DNA of 64,000 nucleotides, from the NCBI RefSeq assembly GCF_000292915.1, contig NC_018513.1, positions 1,240,001 to 1,304,000 of the forward strand, read 5' to 3'. The number at the start of each line of letters is the position of its first letter. The first letter of the stretch is position 1. This DNA is from Burkholderia cepacia GG4. Its GTDB lineage: Bacteria > Pseudomonadota > Gammaproteobacteria > Burkholderiales > Burkholderiaceae. The translations under genes were made by a program, and so were the position numbers. Under the pieces are notes generated by a model that was not told where the DNA came from, did not search any database, and was given only the letters and a program-made list of their open reading frames with translations. This document shows positions 17,737 to 27,265 of this stretch, in pieces.

Positions 17737-19287
17737 TCATTCTGCGGCCGGCGCACGGAACAGCCAGCGGCGCGCGGCCGGGCGCGGCGCCGGGCTGCGG
17801 CGACGGAATTCGACCGCGATCCCGCGCCGCGGCGCATCGGCGACGAACGCGTCGAGCAGTTCGAGCACGTCGTGATCGATGTAGTCGGCGCGCGTCGCGT
17901 CGATGATCACGGCCGCGCGGTCCGGAATGTGCCGCAGGTGATGCTTGACCTGCACCTTGCCGAGGAACGACACGTCCTTGCGGAACGACAGCAGGAAGTG
18001 GTCGTCGTGCTGCGCGAGCGTGACGGGGCTCTTCAGGTTCGCCACCGCGACCGCCAGCACGCTGCACGCCAGGCCGAGCGCGATGCCGAACAGCAGGTCG
18101 ACCGCCAGCACGCCCGCGATCGTCGCGGCGAACGGCACGAACGCAGCCGGGCCCTGCTTCAGCACCGAGCGGAACAGGGCCGGTTTCGCGAGCTTGAAGC
18201 CGGTGTGGATCAGGATCGCTGCGAGGCTCGCGAGCGGGATCAGGTTGATCAGCCCGGTGAGCGCGAACACGCTGGCGAGCAGCAGGATCCCGTGCACGAT
18301 GGCCGACATCCTGCTTTGCGCACCCGCGTTCACGTTGACCGAACTGCGTACGATCACCGACGTGATCGGCAGCCCGCCGACCGCGCCCGCGACGAGATTG
18401 CCGACGCCCTGGGCCTTCAGTTCGCGGTCCGGCTGGGTCGGCCGACGCTTCGGATCGATCTGTTCGACCGCTTCGAGGCTGAGCAGCGTCTCGAGGCTCG
18501 CGACGACCGCGAGCGTGATCGCGACGCGCCACACGTCCGGATTGACGAGCTGCGCGAAGTTCGGGCCGAGCTCCGCATGCTTGAGCGATGCCGCGAGTGC
18601 TGCGAACGATTCGAGCTCGGGCAGCGTGACGCGATGCGCGGCGCCCGGCGCGACCGACGGCACGACAGCACCGAGCACGAGCGTCGCGCCGATACCGAAC
18701 ACGACGACCGCCAGCGGCGCAGGCACCGCGCGCACCCATGCGAAGCGCTTCAGCGCCGGCGTGTCCCAGGCGCTCAGCAGCGCGAGCGAGACGAGCGCGA
18801 TGGCCGTGGCAGCCCACGCAGTCGGCAAACCCGGCCATGATGCAAACGATTGCGCGGCCGGCCCGCCGATGCCGAATGCGAACGGAATCTGTTTCACGAT
18901 CAGCAGCAGGCCGATCGCGGCGAGCATGCCCTTGATGACGGGCGACGGCACGTAGGCGGCGAAGCGGCCGGCGCGCAGCATGCCGAAGCCGAACTGCAGC
19001 ACGCCGGACAGCAGCACCGCGAGCAGGAACGCGGAGAAGCTGCCGAGTTGCGCGATGCCTTCGACGACGATCACGACGAGGCCGGCGGCCGGCCCGCTGA
19101 CCGACAGCGACGAGCCGCTCAGCAGCGCGACGATGATGCCGCCGACGATGCCGGACACGAGCCCGGCGAACGGCTCGACGCCCGATGCATTGGCGATGCC
19201 GAGACACAGCGGCAGCGCGACGAGGAAAACGACGATGCCGGCGACGATGTCGCGCGGCAGGGTGGACAGGCGCTCGTTCAGTTTCAT
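17737..19287 (-). CDS. SulP family inorganic anion transporter (sulfate/bicarbonate)
   Basis: A 516-residue SulP/SLC26-type carrier. About 10-14 hydrophobic segments occupy residues 1-390, starting with IVAGIVVFLVALPLCLGIANASG and containing the SVNVNAGAQSRMSAI block. A short C-terminal STAS domain (residues about 425-490, IIDATRADYIDHDVLELL) lies in the cytoplasm. The carbonic anhydrase gene is 39 bases upstream on the same strand. This pairing is common for SulP carriers thought to move bicarbonate, though sulfate cannot be excluded. Confidence 0.9.
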   Translation of the reverse strand: MKLNERLSTLPRDIVAGIVVFLVALPLCLGIANASGVEPFAGLVSGIVGGIIVALLSGSSLSVSGPAAGLVVIVVEGIAQLGSFSAFLLAVLLSGVLQFGFGMLRAGRFAAYVPSPVIKGMLAAIGLLLIVKQIPFAFGIGGPAAQSFASWPGLPTAWAATAIALVSLALLSAWDTPALKRFAWVRAVPAPLAVVVFGIGATLVLGAVVPSVAPGAAHRVTLPELESFAALAASLKHAELGPNFAQLVNPDVWRVAITLAVVASLETLLSLEAVEQIDPKRRPTQPDRELKAQGVGNLVAGAVGGLPITSVIVRSSVNVNAGAQSRMSAIVHGILLLASVFALTGLINLIPLASLAAILIHTGFKLAKPALFRSVLKQGPAAFVPFAATIAGVLAVDLLFGIALGLACSVLAVAVANLKSPVTLAQHDDHFLLSFRKDVSFLGKVQVKHHLRHIPDRAAVIIDATRADYIDHDVLELLDAFVADAPRRGIAVEFRRRSPAPRPAARRWLFRAPAAE

Positions 19288-19326
19288 GGTTGGGGCGATT
19301 TCATTGGCGTAGGGGGAGGGCGCGGG

Positions 19327-19968
19327 TCAGCCGAGTGCGGCGGCCGTGGCGGCATGCTCCGGTTCGACTTCGGCCGGCGTTGCCGGGTAGCCCGAATCGA
19401 GCTCCTTCAGGCGGCCGTCGGCGAGCGAGAAGATCCAGCCGTGCACGAGCGGCGGACGCTGCCGGCCATGCACGATCGGCGATGCACGCAGCAGCCGCAC
19501 CTGTTCGAGCACGTTCAGCTCGGCGAGGCGGTCGGCTGCGGCCGTGTCGTCGAGCCCGTCGAGCGTGTCGCGATGGCGCCGCGCGAGCGCGCAGAGCGGC
19601 GCGATGCGGCGCGCGACGTGCGGCAGGTCGGCCGGCGGCGGCAGCAGCGATGCACGCACGCCGCCGCATCCGTAGTGGCCGCACACGATCACGTGGTCGA
19701 CCCCGAGCACGCGCACGGCGTACTCGAGCACGCTCGCGGAATTGTCATCGTCGGGATGGAACAGGTTCGCGATGTTGCGATGGACGAACAACTCGCCGGG
19801 CACGCTGTGCGTGATGGTTTCGGCCGGCACGCGACTGTCGGCGCAGCCGATCCACAGCACGCGCGGGTTCTGGCCGCGCGCGAGCGCGTCGAAGAAGCCA
19901 GGCGTGTGTTCGCGCGTCTCGCGGGCCCAGGCGATGTTGGCAACCAGCATGCTCTTGGGGCGGTTCAT
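19327..19968 (-). CDS. Beta-class carbonic anhydrase
   Basis: A 213-residue beta-carbonic anhydrase (Can/CynT type) interconverting CO2 and bicarbonate. Zinc ligands are visible as Cys in GCADSRVPAE (C-x-D-x-R, residues about 42-46) and His-x2-Cys in CGHYGCGGVRA near residue 101. There is no signal peptide, so it is cytoplasmic. AAAGGAG precedes the ATG at 19968. It forms an operon with the SulP transporter downstream, suggesting bicarbonate uptake linked to CO2 hydration. A run of about 380 bases without genes lies upstream. Confidence 0.94.
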   Translation of the reverse strand: MNRPKSMLVANIAWARETREHTPGFFDALARGQNPRVLWIGCADSRVPAETITHSVPGELFVHRNIANLFHPDDDNSASVLEYAVRVLGVDHVIVCGHYGCGGVRASLLPPPADLPHVARRIAPLCALARRHRDTLDGLDDTAAADRLAELNVLEQVRLLRASPIVHGRQRPPLVHGWIFSLADGRLKELDSGYPATPAEVEPEHAATAAALG

Positions 19969-20351
19969 GAGGACTCCTTTGAAATAAGGACAAACGAAGA
20001 TCAATCGAAATGGCACAACAACATTCTTTCTAAATTGAAAGGTTGGATTTCGACTGATATTAGGGGTATGCCCTAGCGCCCTGTGCCACTGATACAAATT
20101 GTTTCAACTCGATCGGGCGCGGTGCATCGCATGCACCAAGGCAACGCATGATATGCATCGAGCATGCTTGTTTCCCGCTAAGGGCCGCATGGCACGGGGC
20201 TCTGCGCGATGGCCTCCCGTGCGTGGTCGATCGGAAAGGATTGCCGGCTGAATTTCCGGATTAATCGAATATGACGGAAAAAATGAAATGGCCATTCACG
20301 CAATCATTCGTGAATGGCCATTGCGAAATTGCGCGGAAATCGTGCAATCGA
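19969..20351. other. Gene-free region upstream of carbonic anhydrase
   Basis: 383 bases without a supported gene. It is AT-richer than its surroundings and presumably holds the carbonic anhydrase promoter (minus strand), but I could not pick a convincing -35/-10 pair. It contains a small palindrome, GGTGCAT-CGC-ATGCACC at 20121-20137, and near 20278-20322 the terminator of the lipoprotein gene. A 63-codon minus-strand frame at 20104-20295 looks spurious. Confidence 0.5.
20278..20322 (-). terminator. Terminator of the lipoprotein gene, 14-bp perfect stem
   Basis: AATGGCCATTCACG (20287-20300) pairs perfectly with CGTGAATGGCCATT (20309-20322) around an 8-base loop. Reading on the minus strand, the stem is followed by a run of six T (20283-20278). 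It lies 30 bases after the stop of the minus-strand lipoprotein gene. Confidence 0.85.
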
Positions 20352-20864
20352 TCAGAACAGGTTGCGGCGGTCGGGATCGTGCAGCGGGTCCGGCGTTTTC
20401 TGCGTGATGCGCAGGATGCCCTGCGGATCGAAGTAGAAGCTGTACATCATGTACCAGACGTTGTCTTCGAGATAGCGGTAGGTCCACACCTCGCGCTTCA
20501 TCAGCGGGAAGTAGGACGTCTCGACCGGGCGGCCGAAATTGACGAGCACGTCGGTCTTGGTCCACTTGCCGATTTCCGCGCGATAGAACTCGCTCGGCTG
20601 CAGCACCTGGCGCACGTTGACGATCCGGTGGGCTGCGTCGACGTCGGCCGCGACGGTGGTCTCGCCCATCGGCTGGGTCGGCCACATCAGGCGCTTGCCG
20701 CCACCGGGCAGGTCGTAGATCTCGCGCGGCGGGCCCATGCGCGCGACGATCGCCGACTCGTCCTGGCCGGCCTGGTATTGCTGCCATGGTTGCGCACAAC
20801 CGGCGAGCAGTGCCGCCGCGCAGGCGACCAGCACCGGCAGGCGCACGGGAATGCGAATGCGCAT
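20352..20864 (-). CDS. Small outer-membrane-type lipoprotein
   Basis: A 170-residue lipoprotein. It has a short positive N-terminus, a hydrophobic segment and the lipobox LLAGC with Cys at residue 23. The residue after Cys is Ala and not Asp, so outer-membrane sorting is likely. The mature part has two similar short stretches (MGPPREIYDLPGGGKRLMWP and FGRPVETSYFPLMKREVWTY) that look like repeated SmpA/BamE-type beta units; this is a visual guess. AGGAGA precedes the ATG. Function unknown. It is monocistronic, with its own terminator. Confidence 0.8.
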   Translation of the reverse strand: MRIRIPVRLPVLVACAAALLAGCAQPWQQYQAGQDESAIVARMGPPREIYDLPGGGKRLMWPTQPMGETTVAADVDAAHRIVNVRQVLQPSEFYRAEIGKWTKTDVLVNFGRPVETSYFPLMKREVWTYRYLEDNVWYMMYSFYFDPQGILRITQKTPDPLHDPDRRNLF

Positions 20865-21054
20865 GAGATTCTCCTGAACTCGCTAACGGTTCAGTTGTAT
20901 CACGGACGGCGCGCGGCGGCGCATCACACCGAAAAAATCGGTGCGGATCACCGGCCAGGGCCCGTCGGGGTGTGGTTTTGCGCCGTGCTTGCGGGCGGCA
21001 GGGCCGGCGGCCTATGATCCGCGCTTCTCGGACAGATTGAAGGGCAGGTAGCCG

Positions 21055-22314
21055 ATGCAGCTGTGGAAACGGTGCGCGCTCGCGTTGAGCGCGGGGTGGA
21101 TGCTGGTGTCATCCGCGTTCGCGGCAAGCGAGCCGGTGCGGATCGCGCTGATCGAAGGGATGTCGGGCCCGTTCGCGAACGCGGGCGCGGCCGTGGAGCG
21201 CAACCTGCGCTTCGGCGTCGAGCAGGTCAACGCGGCGGGCGGCGTGAAGCTGCGCGACGGCGCGCATCCGCTCGAACTCGTGGTCCTCGACAGCAAGGGC
21301 AGCCCGGAAGAGGCGCTCGTGCAGTTGCGCGCGGCGGCGGACCGGCACATCGGTTTCGTCGCACAGGGCAACAGCTCGGCGGTCGCGGCTGCGCTCGTCG
21401 CGGCGCTCGACAAGCTGAACGCCCGCAATCCCGACAGCCGGATGCTGTTCCTCAACTATTCGGCCGACGATCCGGCACTGACCGGCGCACGCTGCAGCTT
21501 CTGGCATTTCCGTTTCGACGCGCACGCGGGGATGCGGATGGCCGCGCTGGCGGACGTGATGGCGCGCGACCGCGCGCTGCGCAAGGTCTACTTGCTGAAC
21601 CAGGACTACAGCTTCGGCCACGACGTCAGCGCGCTGGCGCGGCAGGCGCTGGCCGAGCGGCGCCCCGACGTGACGATCGCCGGCGACGAATTTCATCCGA
21701 TCGGCCGGATCAAGGATTTCTCGCCGTACATCGCGAAGATCCGGGCGAGCGGCGCGGACGCCGTCGTGACCGGCAACTGGGGCAACGACCTCACGCTGCT
21801 CGTGAAGGCGGCGCGCGAGCAGGGGCTGAACACGAAGTTCTATACGTTCTACGGCAACAGCCTCGGTGCGCCGGCAGCGCTCGGTGACGCGGGCGTCGGG
21901 CGGGTGGTGGCCGTCGCGGACTGGCATCCGAACGCGGGCAGCGCGAAGTCGGACGCGTTCTATCGCGCGTTCCGGACCCGTTTCCCGGCGGCCCAGGACG
22001 ACTATCCGGTGCGACGCATGAGCCTGATGATCGAGATGCTCGCGGCCGCGATGAGTCGGGCCGGCTCGGCCGACCCCGTCGCGGTGGCGCGCGCGCTGGA
22101 GGGGCTGTCGTTCGACGACGGCTTCCACGCGTCGACCATGCGCGCGCAGGACCATCAGTTGATCCAGCCCCTTTATGTCATGGAAATGGACAAGGCCGGC
22201 ACGCCGGGCGTGCGCTTCGACAACGAGGGCTCGGGCTACGGCTTCCGGACGGTCCTCGCGGTGCCTGCGCAGCGCACGCAGATGCCGTCGACGTGTTCGA
22301 TGACGCGCCCGTGA
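21055..22314 (+). CDS. ABC transporter substrate-binding protein, branched-chain amino acid type
   Basis: A 419-residue periplasmic binding protein of the LivJ-type Peripla_BP_6 family. The signal peptide runs to about residue 23 (WMLVSSAFA). The mature protein opens with VRIALIEGMSGPFANAG, the usual ligand-domain start, and has YLLNQDYSFGHDVSALARQA near residue 180. No permease or ATPase gene lies next to it, so it is an orphan binding protein. The substrate may be amino acids, amides or aromatic compounds. It is located just upstream of rpsO on the same strand. Confidence 0.87.
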   Translation: MQLWKRCALALSAGWMLVSSAFAASEPVRIALIEGMSGPFANAGAAVERNLRFGVEQVNAAGGVKLRDGAHPLELVVLDSKGSPEEALVQLRAAADRHIGFVAQGNSSAVAAALVAALDKLNARNPDSRMLFLNYSADDPALTGARCSFWHFRFDAHAGMRMAALADVMARDRALRKVYLLNQDYSFGHDVSALARQALAERRPDVTIAGDEFHPIGRIKDFSPYIAKIRASGADAVVTGNWGNDLTLLVKAAREQGLNTKFYTFYGNSLGAPAALGDAGVGRVVAVADWHPNAGSAKSDAFYRAFRTRFPAAQDDYPVRRMSLMIEMLAAAMSRAGSADPVAVARALEGLSFDDGFHASTMRAQDHQLIQPLYVMEMDKAGTPGVRFDNEGSGYGFRTVLAVPAQRTQMPSTCSMTRP

Positions 22315-22434
22315 CAGGCAGCGGTAGGAACGGCGTACAGTTGTGTTACAATGCCCGCCGGTTGTAAGTCACGGCACGGCCATTCTTCCGTGTCCGCGTG
22401 TTCAGTTAGCAAGTAGGAAAATCAAGGAAATCAC

Positions 22435-22704
22435 ATGTCTGTTGCAGATATCAAGAAGTCGGAAGTCGTTGCTCAGTTCGCCCGCGCTACCAACGACACG
22501 GGTTCGCCCGAAGTCCAGGTCGCACTGCTGACCGCGCGTATCGTCGAACTGACGGGTCACTTCAAGTCCCACGCGAAGGATCACCACAGCCGCCGCGGCC
22601 TGCTGCGCATGGTGAGCCGCCGCCGCAAGCTGCTCGACTACCTCAAGGGCAAGGATGCTGACCGTTACCGCGCGCTGATCGAGAAGCTGGGTCTGCGTAA
22701 GTAA
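22435..22704 (+). CDS. rpsO: 30S ribosomal protein S15
   Basis: An 89-residue ribosomal protein S15, which binds 16S rRNA at the central-domain three-way junction. The signature [32 protein letters not shown] is intact (residues about 39-70). Length is identical to the E. coli protein. A candidate -10 (TACAAT, 22347-22352) lies about 80 bases upstream without a clear -35. It is followed by a terminator and the pnp leader; the rpsO-pnp order is widely conserved. Confidence 0.97.
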   Translation: MSVADIKKSEVVAQFARATNDTGSPEVQVALLTARIVELTGHFKSHAKDHHSRRGLLRMVSRRRKLLDYLKGKDADRYRALIEKLGLRK

Positions 22705-22727
22705 TCGAGGCGATTGCCGCCAGCAAG

Positions 22728-22768
22728 ATGCCTGTGTCAGTCCGCTGATACAGGCATTTTGTTTTTGC
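22728..22768 (+). terminator. Rho-independent terminator after rpsO
   Basis: ATGCCTGTGTCAG (22728-22740) pairs with CTGATACAGGCAT (22745-22757) with one G-T wobble and a 4-base loop, followed by TTTGTTTTT. It probably attenuates rather than blocks readthrough into pnp, as in other rpsO-pnp operons. Confidence 0.85.
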
Positions 22769-22801
22769 GCGGTGCGTAGCGTCACGCGCACCGCAGGTTG
22801 T

Positions 22802-22897
22802 CCGGCACGCGGGTGCCGGGCTGCCGGAACGGCTGATACCGGGGTCGGGATTTGTGTCATTCCAGCGCGTCGCTCGACGAGTGCCGCGCTGGAATGG
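22802..22897 (+). promoter_or_regulatory. pnp leader: pnp 5' leader with two hairpins
   Basis: Upstream of pnp are a small hairpin (CCGGCAC-GCG-GGTGCCGG, about 22802-22819) and a longer one: CATTCCAGCGC (22858-22868) with GCGCTGGAATG (22886-22896), 11 perfect pairs over a 17-base loop. No T-run follows on either strand, so the second is not a terminator. E. coli pnp mRNA carries a double-stranded leader that RNase III cuts and PNPase then degrades for autocontrol. This stem is in the matching place, about 100 bases before the start. Confidence 0.5.
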
Positions 22898-22995
22898 CAT
22901 AAAAAACACACCTTGCTCCGGGTGATTCGGTCGGGACGCCGCCGCGCGGGATGGCCCGGGCGGTGAATGAAATGATTGAATTCAAAGGAGCAACC

Positions 22996-25143
22996 ATGTC
23001 CATGTTCAACAAGGTCGTGAAGGAATTCCAGTGGGGCCAGCACAAGGTGCGCCTCGAAACCGGTGAAGTCGCCCGCCAGGCGAGCGGTGCCGTGATCGTC
23101 GACGTGGAAGACACCGTCGTGCTGGCAACCGTCGTCGGTGCGAAGTCGGCCAAGCCGGGCCAGGATTTCTTCCCGCTGACCGTCGACTACCTCGAAAAGA
23201 CCTACTCGGCCGGCAAGATCCCGGGCGGCTTCTTCCGTCGCGAAGGCCGTCCGTCGGAACACGAGACGCTGACGTCGCGCCTGATCGACCGTCCGCTGCG
23301 CCCGCTGTTCCCGGAAGGCTTCTACAACGAAGTGCAGGTCGTGATCCACGTGCTGTCCGTGAACCCGGAAATCCCGGCGGACATCCCCGCGCTGATCGGC
23401 GCATCGGCTGCGCTCGCCGTGTCGGGCCTGCCGTTCAACGGTCCGGTCGGTGCCGCGCGCGTCGCGTACATCGACAACGCCTACGTGCTGAACCCGACGC
23501 GTGACCAGATCAAGGCGTCGAGCCTCGACCTCGTCGTCGCCGGTACGGAACGCGCGGTGCTGATGGTCGAATCGGAAGCCGATCAGTTGCCGGAAGACGT
23601 GATGCTCGGCGCGGTCGTGTTCGGCCACGAGCAGATGCAGACGGCGATCGACGCGATCCACGAACTCGTGCGCGAAGGCGGCAAGCCGGAGTGGGACTGG
23701 CAGCCGGCACCGAAGAACGAGGCGCTGATCGCACGCGTGACGGAACTGGCGCAGGGCGACCTGCTCGCCGCTTACCAGCTGCGCGACAAGCAAGCTCGTT
23801 CGACGAAGCTGAAGGAAGTCTACTCGGCGACCTCGGCGAAGCTCGAGGAAGACGCGCTGGCGGCCGGCACGGTCGCGGCCGACAAGGCCACCGTCGGCAA
23901 CGTCCTGTTCGACATCGAAGCGAAGATCGTCCGTTCGCAGATCCTGAACGGCGAGCCGCGCATCGACGGTCGCGACACGCGCACCGTGCGTCCGATCGAG
24001 ATCCGCACCGGCGTGCTGCCGCGCACCCACGGTTCGGCGCTGTTCACGCGTGGCGAAACGCAGGCGCTCGTCGTCGCGACGCTCGGCACGAAGGGTGACG
24101 AGCAGATCATCGACGCGCTCGAAGGCGAGTACCGCGAGCGCTTCATGCTCCACTACAACATGCCCCCGTTCGCGACCGGCGAAACGGGCCGCGTCGGCTC
24201 GCCGAAGCGTCGTGAAATCGGTCACGGCCGTCTCGCGAAGCGCGCACTGGTCAAGTGCCTGCCGAGCGCCGACGAATTCGGCTACTCGATCCGCGTCGTG
24301 TCGGAAATCACCGAATCGAACGGTTCGTCGTCGATGGCATCGGTGTGCGGCGGCTGCCTCGCGCTGATGGACGCCGGCGTGCCGATGAAGGCGCACGTCG
24401 CGGGTATCGCGATGGGCCTGATCCTCGAAGGCAACAAGTTCGCGGTGCTGACCGACATCCTCGGCGACGAAGATCACCTCGGCGACATGGACTTCAAGGT
24501 GGCCGGCACGGAGCAAGGCGTGACGGCGCTGCAGATGGACATCAAGATCCAGGGCATCACGAAGGAAATCATGCAGGTCGCGCTCGCGCAAGCGAAGGAA
24601 GGCCGCATGCACATCCTCGGCAAGATGACCTCGGCGGTCTCGGGTGCGAACACCCAGCTGTCGGAATTCGCGCCGCGCATGATCACGATCAAGATCAACC
24701 CGGAAAAGATCCGCGACGTGATCGGCAAGGGCGGTTCGGTGATCCGCGCGCTGACGGAAGAAACCGGCACGACCATCGACATCTCGGATGACGGCGTCGT
24801 GACGATCGCGAGCACGAACAGCGAAGGCATGGCCGAAGCGAAGAAGCGCATCGAGCAAATCACGGCCGAGATCGAAGTCGGTCAGGTGTACGAAGGCACG
24901 GTGCTCAAGCTGCTCGATTTCGGCGCGATCGTGAACCTGCTGCCGGGCAAGGACGGCCTGCTGCACATCTCGGAAATCGTCAACGAGCGCGTGAAGGACA
25001 TCAACGACTACCTGAAGGAAGGCCAGCAGGTCAAGGTCAAGGTGATCCAGACGGACGAGAAGGGTCGCGTGCGTCTGTCGGCGAAGGCGCTGCTGAACGA
25101 AGCAGCGGCGGCGTCGCAGTCGGATACGCCGCCGCAGCAGTAA
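22996..25143 (+). CDS. pnp: Polyribonucleotide nucleotidyltransferase (PNPase)
   Basis: A 715-residue 3'-to-5' phosphorolytic exoribonuclease and degradosome-type RNA decay enzyme. Order of domains: first RNase PH-like domain (about 5-145), linker helical domain, second RNase PH-like domain (about 315-540, with the catalytic region around [15 protein letters not shown]), KH domain (about 555-612, [16 protein letters not shown]) and S1 domain (about 622-690). The ATG at 22996 has AAAGGAG at 22984-22990; an upstream in-frame start at 22951 lacks homology. Possibly autoregulated through the leader hairpin. Confidence 0.96.
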   Translation: MSMFNKVVKEFQWGQHKVRLETGEVARQASGAVIVDVEDTVVLATVVGAKSAKPGQDFFPLTVDYLEKTYSAGKIPGGFFRREGRPSEHETLTSRLIDRPLRPLFPEGFYNEVQVVIHVLSVNPEIPADIPALIGASAALAVSGLPFNGPVGAARVAYIDNAYVLNPTRDQIKASSLDLVVAGTERAVLMVESEADQLPEDVMLGAVVFGHEQMQTAIDAIHELVREGGKPEWDWQPAPKNEALIARVTELAQGDLLAAYQLRDKQARSTKLKEVYSATSAKLEEDALAAGTVAADKATVGNVLFDIEAKIVRSQILNGEPRIDGRDTRTVRPIEIRTGVLPRTHGSALFTRGETQALVVATLGTKGDEQIIDALEGEYRERFMLHYNMPPFATGETGRVGSPKRREIGHGRLAKRALVKCLPSADEFGYSIRVVSEITESNGSSSMASVCGGCLALMDAGVPMKAHVAGIAMGLILEGNKFAVLTDILGDEDHLGDMDFKVAGTEQGVTALQMDIKIQGITKEIMQVALAQAKEGRMHILGKMTSAVSGANTQLSEFAPRMITIKINPEKIRDVIGKGGSVIRALTEETGTTIDISDDGVVTIASTNSEGMAEAKKRIEQITAEIEVGQVYEGTVLKLLDFGAIVNLLPGKDGLLHISEIVNERVKDINDYLKEGQQVKVKVIQTDEKGRVRLSAKALLNEAAAASQSDTPPQQ

Positions 25144-25158
25144 GCGGACAGGCGTGAC

Positions 25159-25195
25159 AACGGCCGGCAGTGCGAAAGCGCGCCGGCCGTTTTTT
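25159..25195 (+). terminator. Rho-independent terminator after pnp
   Basis: AACGGCCGGC (25159-25168) pairs with GCCGGCCGTT (25182-25191) around a 13-base loop and is followed by TTTT. Confidence 0.9.
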
Positions 25196-25288
25196 CTGTA
25201 GCATCGTTGTGCGGCGCAGCAGCGCCGGCGAGGCGCCCGTGCCGCGCGCACGGGTGCACCATCCGATTCCGATCCTGGAGCGACCACC

Positions 25289-26308
25289 ATGAAAGCCATC
25301 GAAATCACCGAATTCGGCGCCCCCGACGTGCTGAAGCTCGCGGAGCGTCCGCGCCCCGAACCGAAGCGCGGCGAAGTGCTGATCAAGGTGACGGCTTCCG
25401 GCGTGAACCGGCCGGACGTATTCCAGCGCAAGGGCGCGTATGCGCCGCCGCCGGGTGCGTCGGACCTGCCGGGCCTCGAGGTCGCGGGCGAGATCGTCGG
25501 CGGCGATTTGTCGGATGCCGCGCTGAACCCGTTCGGCCTGAAGCTCGGCGATCGCGTTTGTGCGCTGCTCGCGGGCGGCGGCTATGCCGAGTATGCGGTC
25601 GCGCCGCTACCCCAATGCCTGCCGGTGCCGGACGGGCTGACCGACATCGAAGCCGCATCGCTGCCCGAAACGTTCTTCACGGTGTGGAGCAACGTGTTCG
25701 ACCGTGCGCTGCTCGGCGCGGGCGAGGGCGGCGAGCAGGAAACGCTGCTCGTGCAGGGCGGCTCGAGCGGGATCGGCGTGACGGCGATCCAGATCGCGCA
25801 TGCGCTCGGCTTTCGCGTGTTCGCGACGGCCGGGAATGCCGACAAGTGCCGCGCATGCGAGGCGCTCGGTGCCGAGCGTGCGATCAATTACAAGACCGAG
25901 GACTTCGTCGAGGTCGTCAAGTCGCTGACGCACGATCGCGGCGTCGACGTGATCCTCGACATGGTCGCGGGTTCGTACGTGCCGCGCGAACTGTCCGCGC
26001 TCGCGGATGGCGGCCGCCTCGTGCTGATCGCGCTGCTCGGCGGCGCGAAGGCCGAAGTCAACCTGAATGAAATCCTGCGCCGTCGGCTGACGGTGACCGG
26101 CTCGACGCTGCGCCCGCGTCCGGTCGAGTTCAAGGCGCGCATCGCGGCGCAGCTGAAGGCGCGCGTGTGGCCGCTCATCGCCGACGGCCGCATCAAGCCG
26201 GTCATCTACCGCGTGCTGCCGGCCGGCGAGGCCGCGCAGGCGCATGCGCTGATGGAAAGCGGCGAGCACATCGGCAAGATCGTGCTCGATTGGGGCACGA
26301 ACGCGTGA
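25289..26308 (+). CDS. NAD(P)H quinone oxidoreductase, PIG3-like zinc-independent MDR
   Basis: A 339-residue medium-chain dehydrogenase/reductase of the quinone oxidoreductase group (TP53I3/PIG3-like, TIGR02824). The GroES-like N-domain lacks the zinc-ligand cysteines of alcohol dehydrogenases. The cofactor-binding domain has VQGGSSGIGVTAIQIAHALG at residues about 152-171. The usual substrate is quinones or small enones with NADPH. TGGAG precedes the start. The terminator after pnp shows it is a separate unit; tpiA follows at 129 bases. Confidence 0.9.
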   Translation: MKAIEITEFGAPDVLKLAERPRPEPKRGEVLIKVTASGVNRPDVFQRKGAYAPPPGASDLPGLEVAGEIVGGDLSDAALNPFGLKLGDRVCALLAGGGYAEYAVAPLPQCLPVPDGLTDIEAASLPETFFTVWSNVFDRALLGAGEGGEQETLLVQGGSSGIGVTAIQIAHALGFRVFATAGNADKCRACEALGAERAINYKTEDFVEVVKSLTHDRGVDVILDMVAGSYVPRELSALADGGRLVLIALLGGAKAEVNLNEILRRRLTVTGSTLRPRPVEFKARIAAQLKARVWPLIADGRIKPVIYRVLPAGEAAQAHALMESGEHIGKIVLDWGTNA

Positions 26309-26437
26309 CAGCCCGCGCGGCGGGCTTGACATGCGCGGTTTGACCGGTTCAAGCCGTGCGCAGTAAAATCGCGGGTTTGCTTCGCCAGATCCAACCTGAC
26401 GGCCGGTCTCCGGTACGTCGATGACGAGACAGACACG

Positions 26438-27193
26438 ATGTCGAAACAACGAACAAAGCGAGTGATCGGCAACTGGAAGATGCACGGCCGGCTGGCCGGC
26501 AACCAGGCGTTGCTGAACGAAGTGGTGCAGGGCGCGGGCGCGGTGGCGGCTGAAACGTCGATCGGCGTGTGCGTGCCGTTCCCGTATCTCGCGCAGGTTC
26601 AGGCGCAGCTTGGCGGCGGCCGTGTCGCGTTCGGTGCGCAGGACGTGTCCGCGCACGAGCAGGGCGCGTTCACCGGCGAAGTCGCGGCTGCGATGGTTGC
26701 GGAATTCGGCGCGCACTATACGATCGTCGGTCACTCGGAGCGTCGCGCATATCACGGCGAACGCAACGAGACGGTCGCCGCGAAGACGCAGCGCGCGCTC
26801 GCGGCCGGCCTCACGCCCGTCGTGTGCGTCGGCGAGACGCTCGACGAGCGCGAAGCGGGTGCGACCGAGCAGGTGGTCGGTGCGCAGCTCGACGCCGTGC
26901 TGGCCGTGCTGACGGCTGACGAGGCGGCACGCATCGTCGTCGCGTACGAGCCGGTCTGGGCGATCGGCACGGGCAAGAGCGCGACGTCGGCGCAGGCGCA
27001 GGATGTGCACGCGTTCCTGCGTGCGCGTCTCGTGGCGAAGGGCGCGGCGGACGTGTCCGTGCTGTATGGCGGCAGCGTGAAGCCGGACAACGCGGAAGAG
27101 CTGTTTGCGCAGCCGGACATCGACGGCGGCCTGATCGGCGGTGCGTCGTTGAAGGCGGAAGATTTCCTGGCGATCTGCCGGGCCGCACGTTGA
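26438..27193 (+). CDS. tpiA: Triosephosphate isomerase
   Basis: A 251-residue TIM-barrel enzyme interconverting dihydroxyacetone phosphate and glyceraldehyde 3-phosphate. Substrate Lys is in GNWKMHG (residues about 10-16), catalytic His in VGHSERR near residue 100, and catalytic Glu with the flexible loop in [11 protein letters not shown] near residue 170. The phosphate-binding [10 protein letters not shown] is near residue 210. Length is normal. It is followed by secG with a 72-base gap. Confidence 0.97.
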   Translation: MSKQRTKRVIGNWKMHGRLAGNQALLNEVVQGAGAVAAETSIGVCVPFPYLAQVQAQLGGGRVAFGAQDVSAHEQGAFTGEVAAAMVAEFGAHYTIVGHSERRAYHGERNETVAAKTQRALAAGLTPVVCVGETLDEREAGATEQVVGAQLDAVLAVLTADEAARIVVAYEPVWAIGTGKSATSAQAQDVHAFLRARLVAKGAADVSVLYGGSVKPDNAEELFAQPDIDGGLIGGASLKAEDFLAICRAAR

Positions 27194-27265
27194 GCGGTCC
27201 GGAATCGAATTGAACCATGATGGCGGCCGGTCGGTCCGGTCGCCTGATCCAATCGGGTGGGTGTG

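Noticed and set aside
20104..20295. 63-codon minus-strand frame upstream of the carbonic anhydrase
   Set aside because: No homology or ribosome site, and it crosses the lipoprotein terminator.
22402..25431. Minus-strand open frame of about 1000 codons opposite rpsO and pnp
   Set aside because: Opposite clear rpsO and pnp coding; no recognisable domain.
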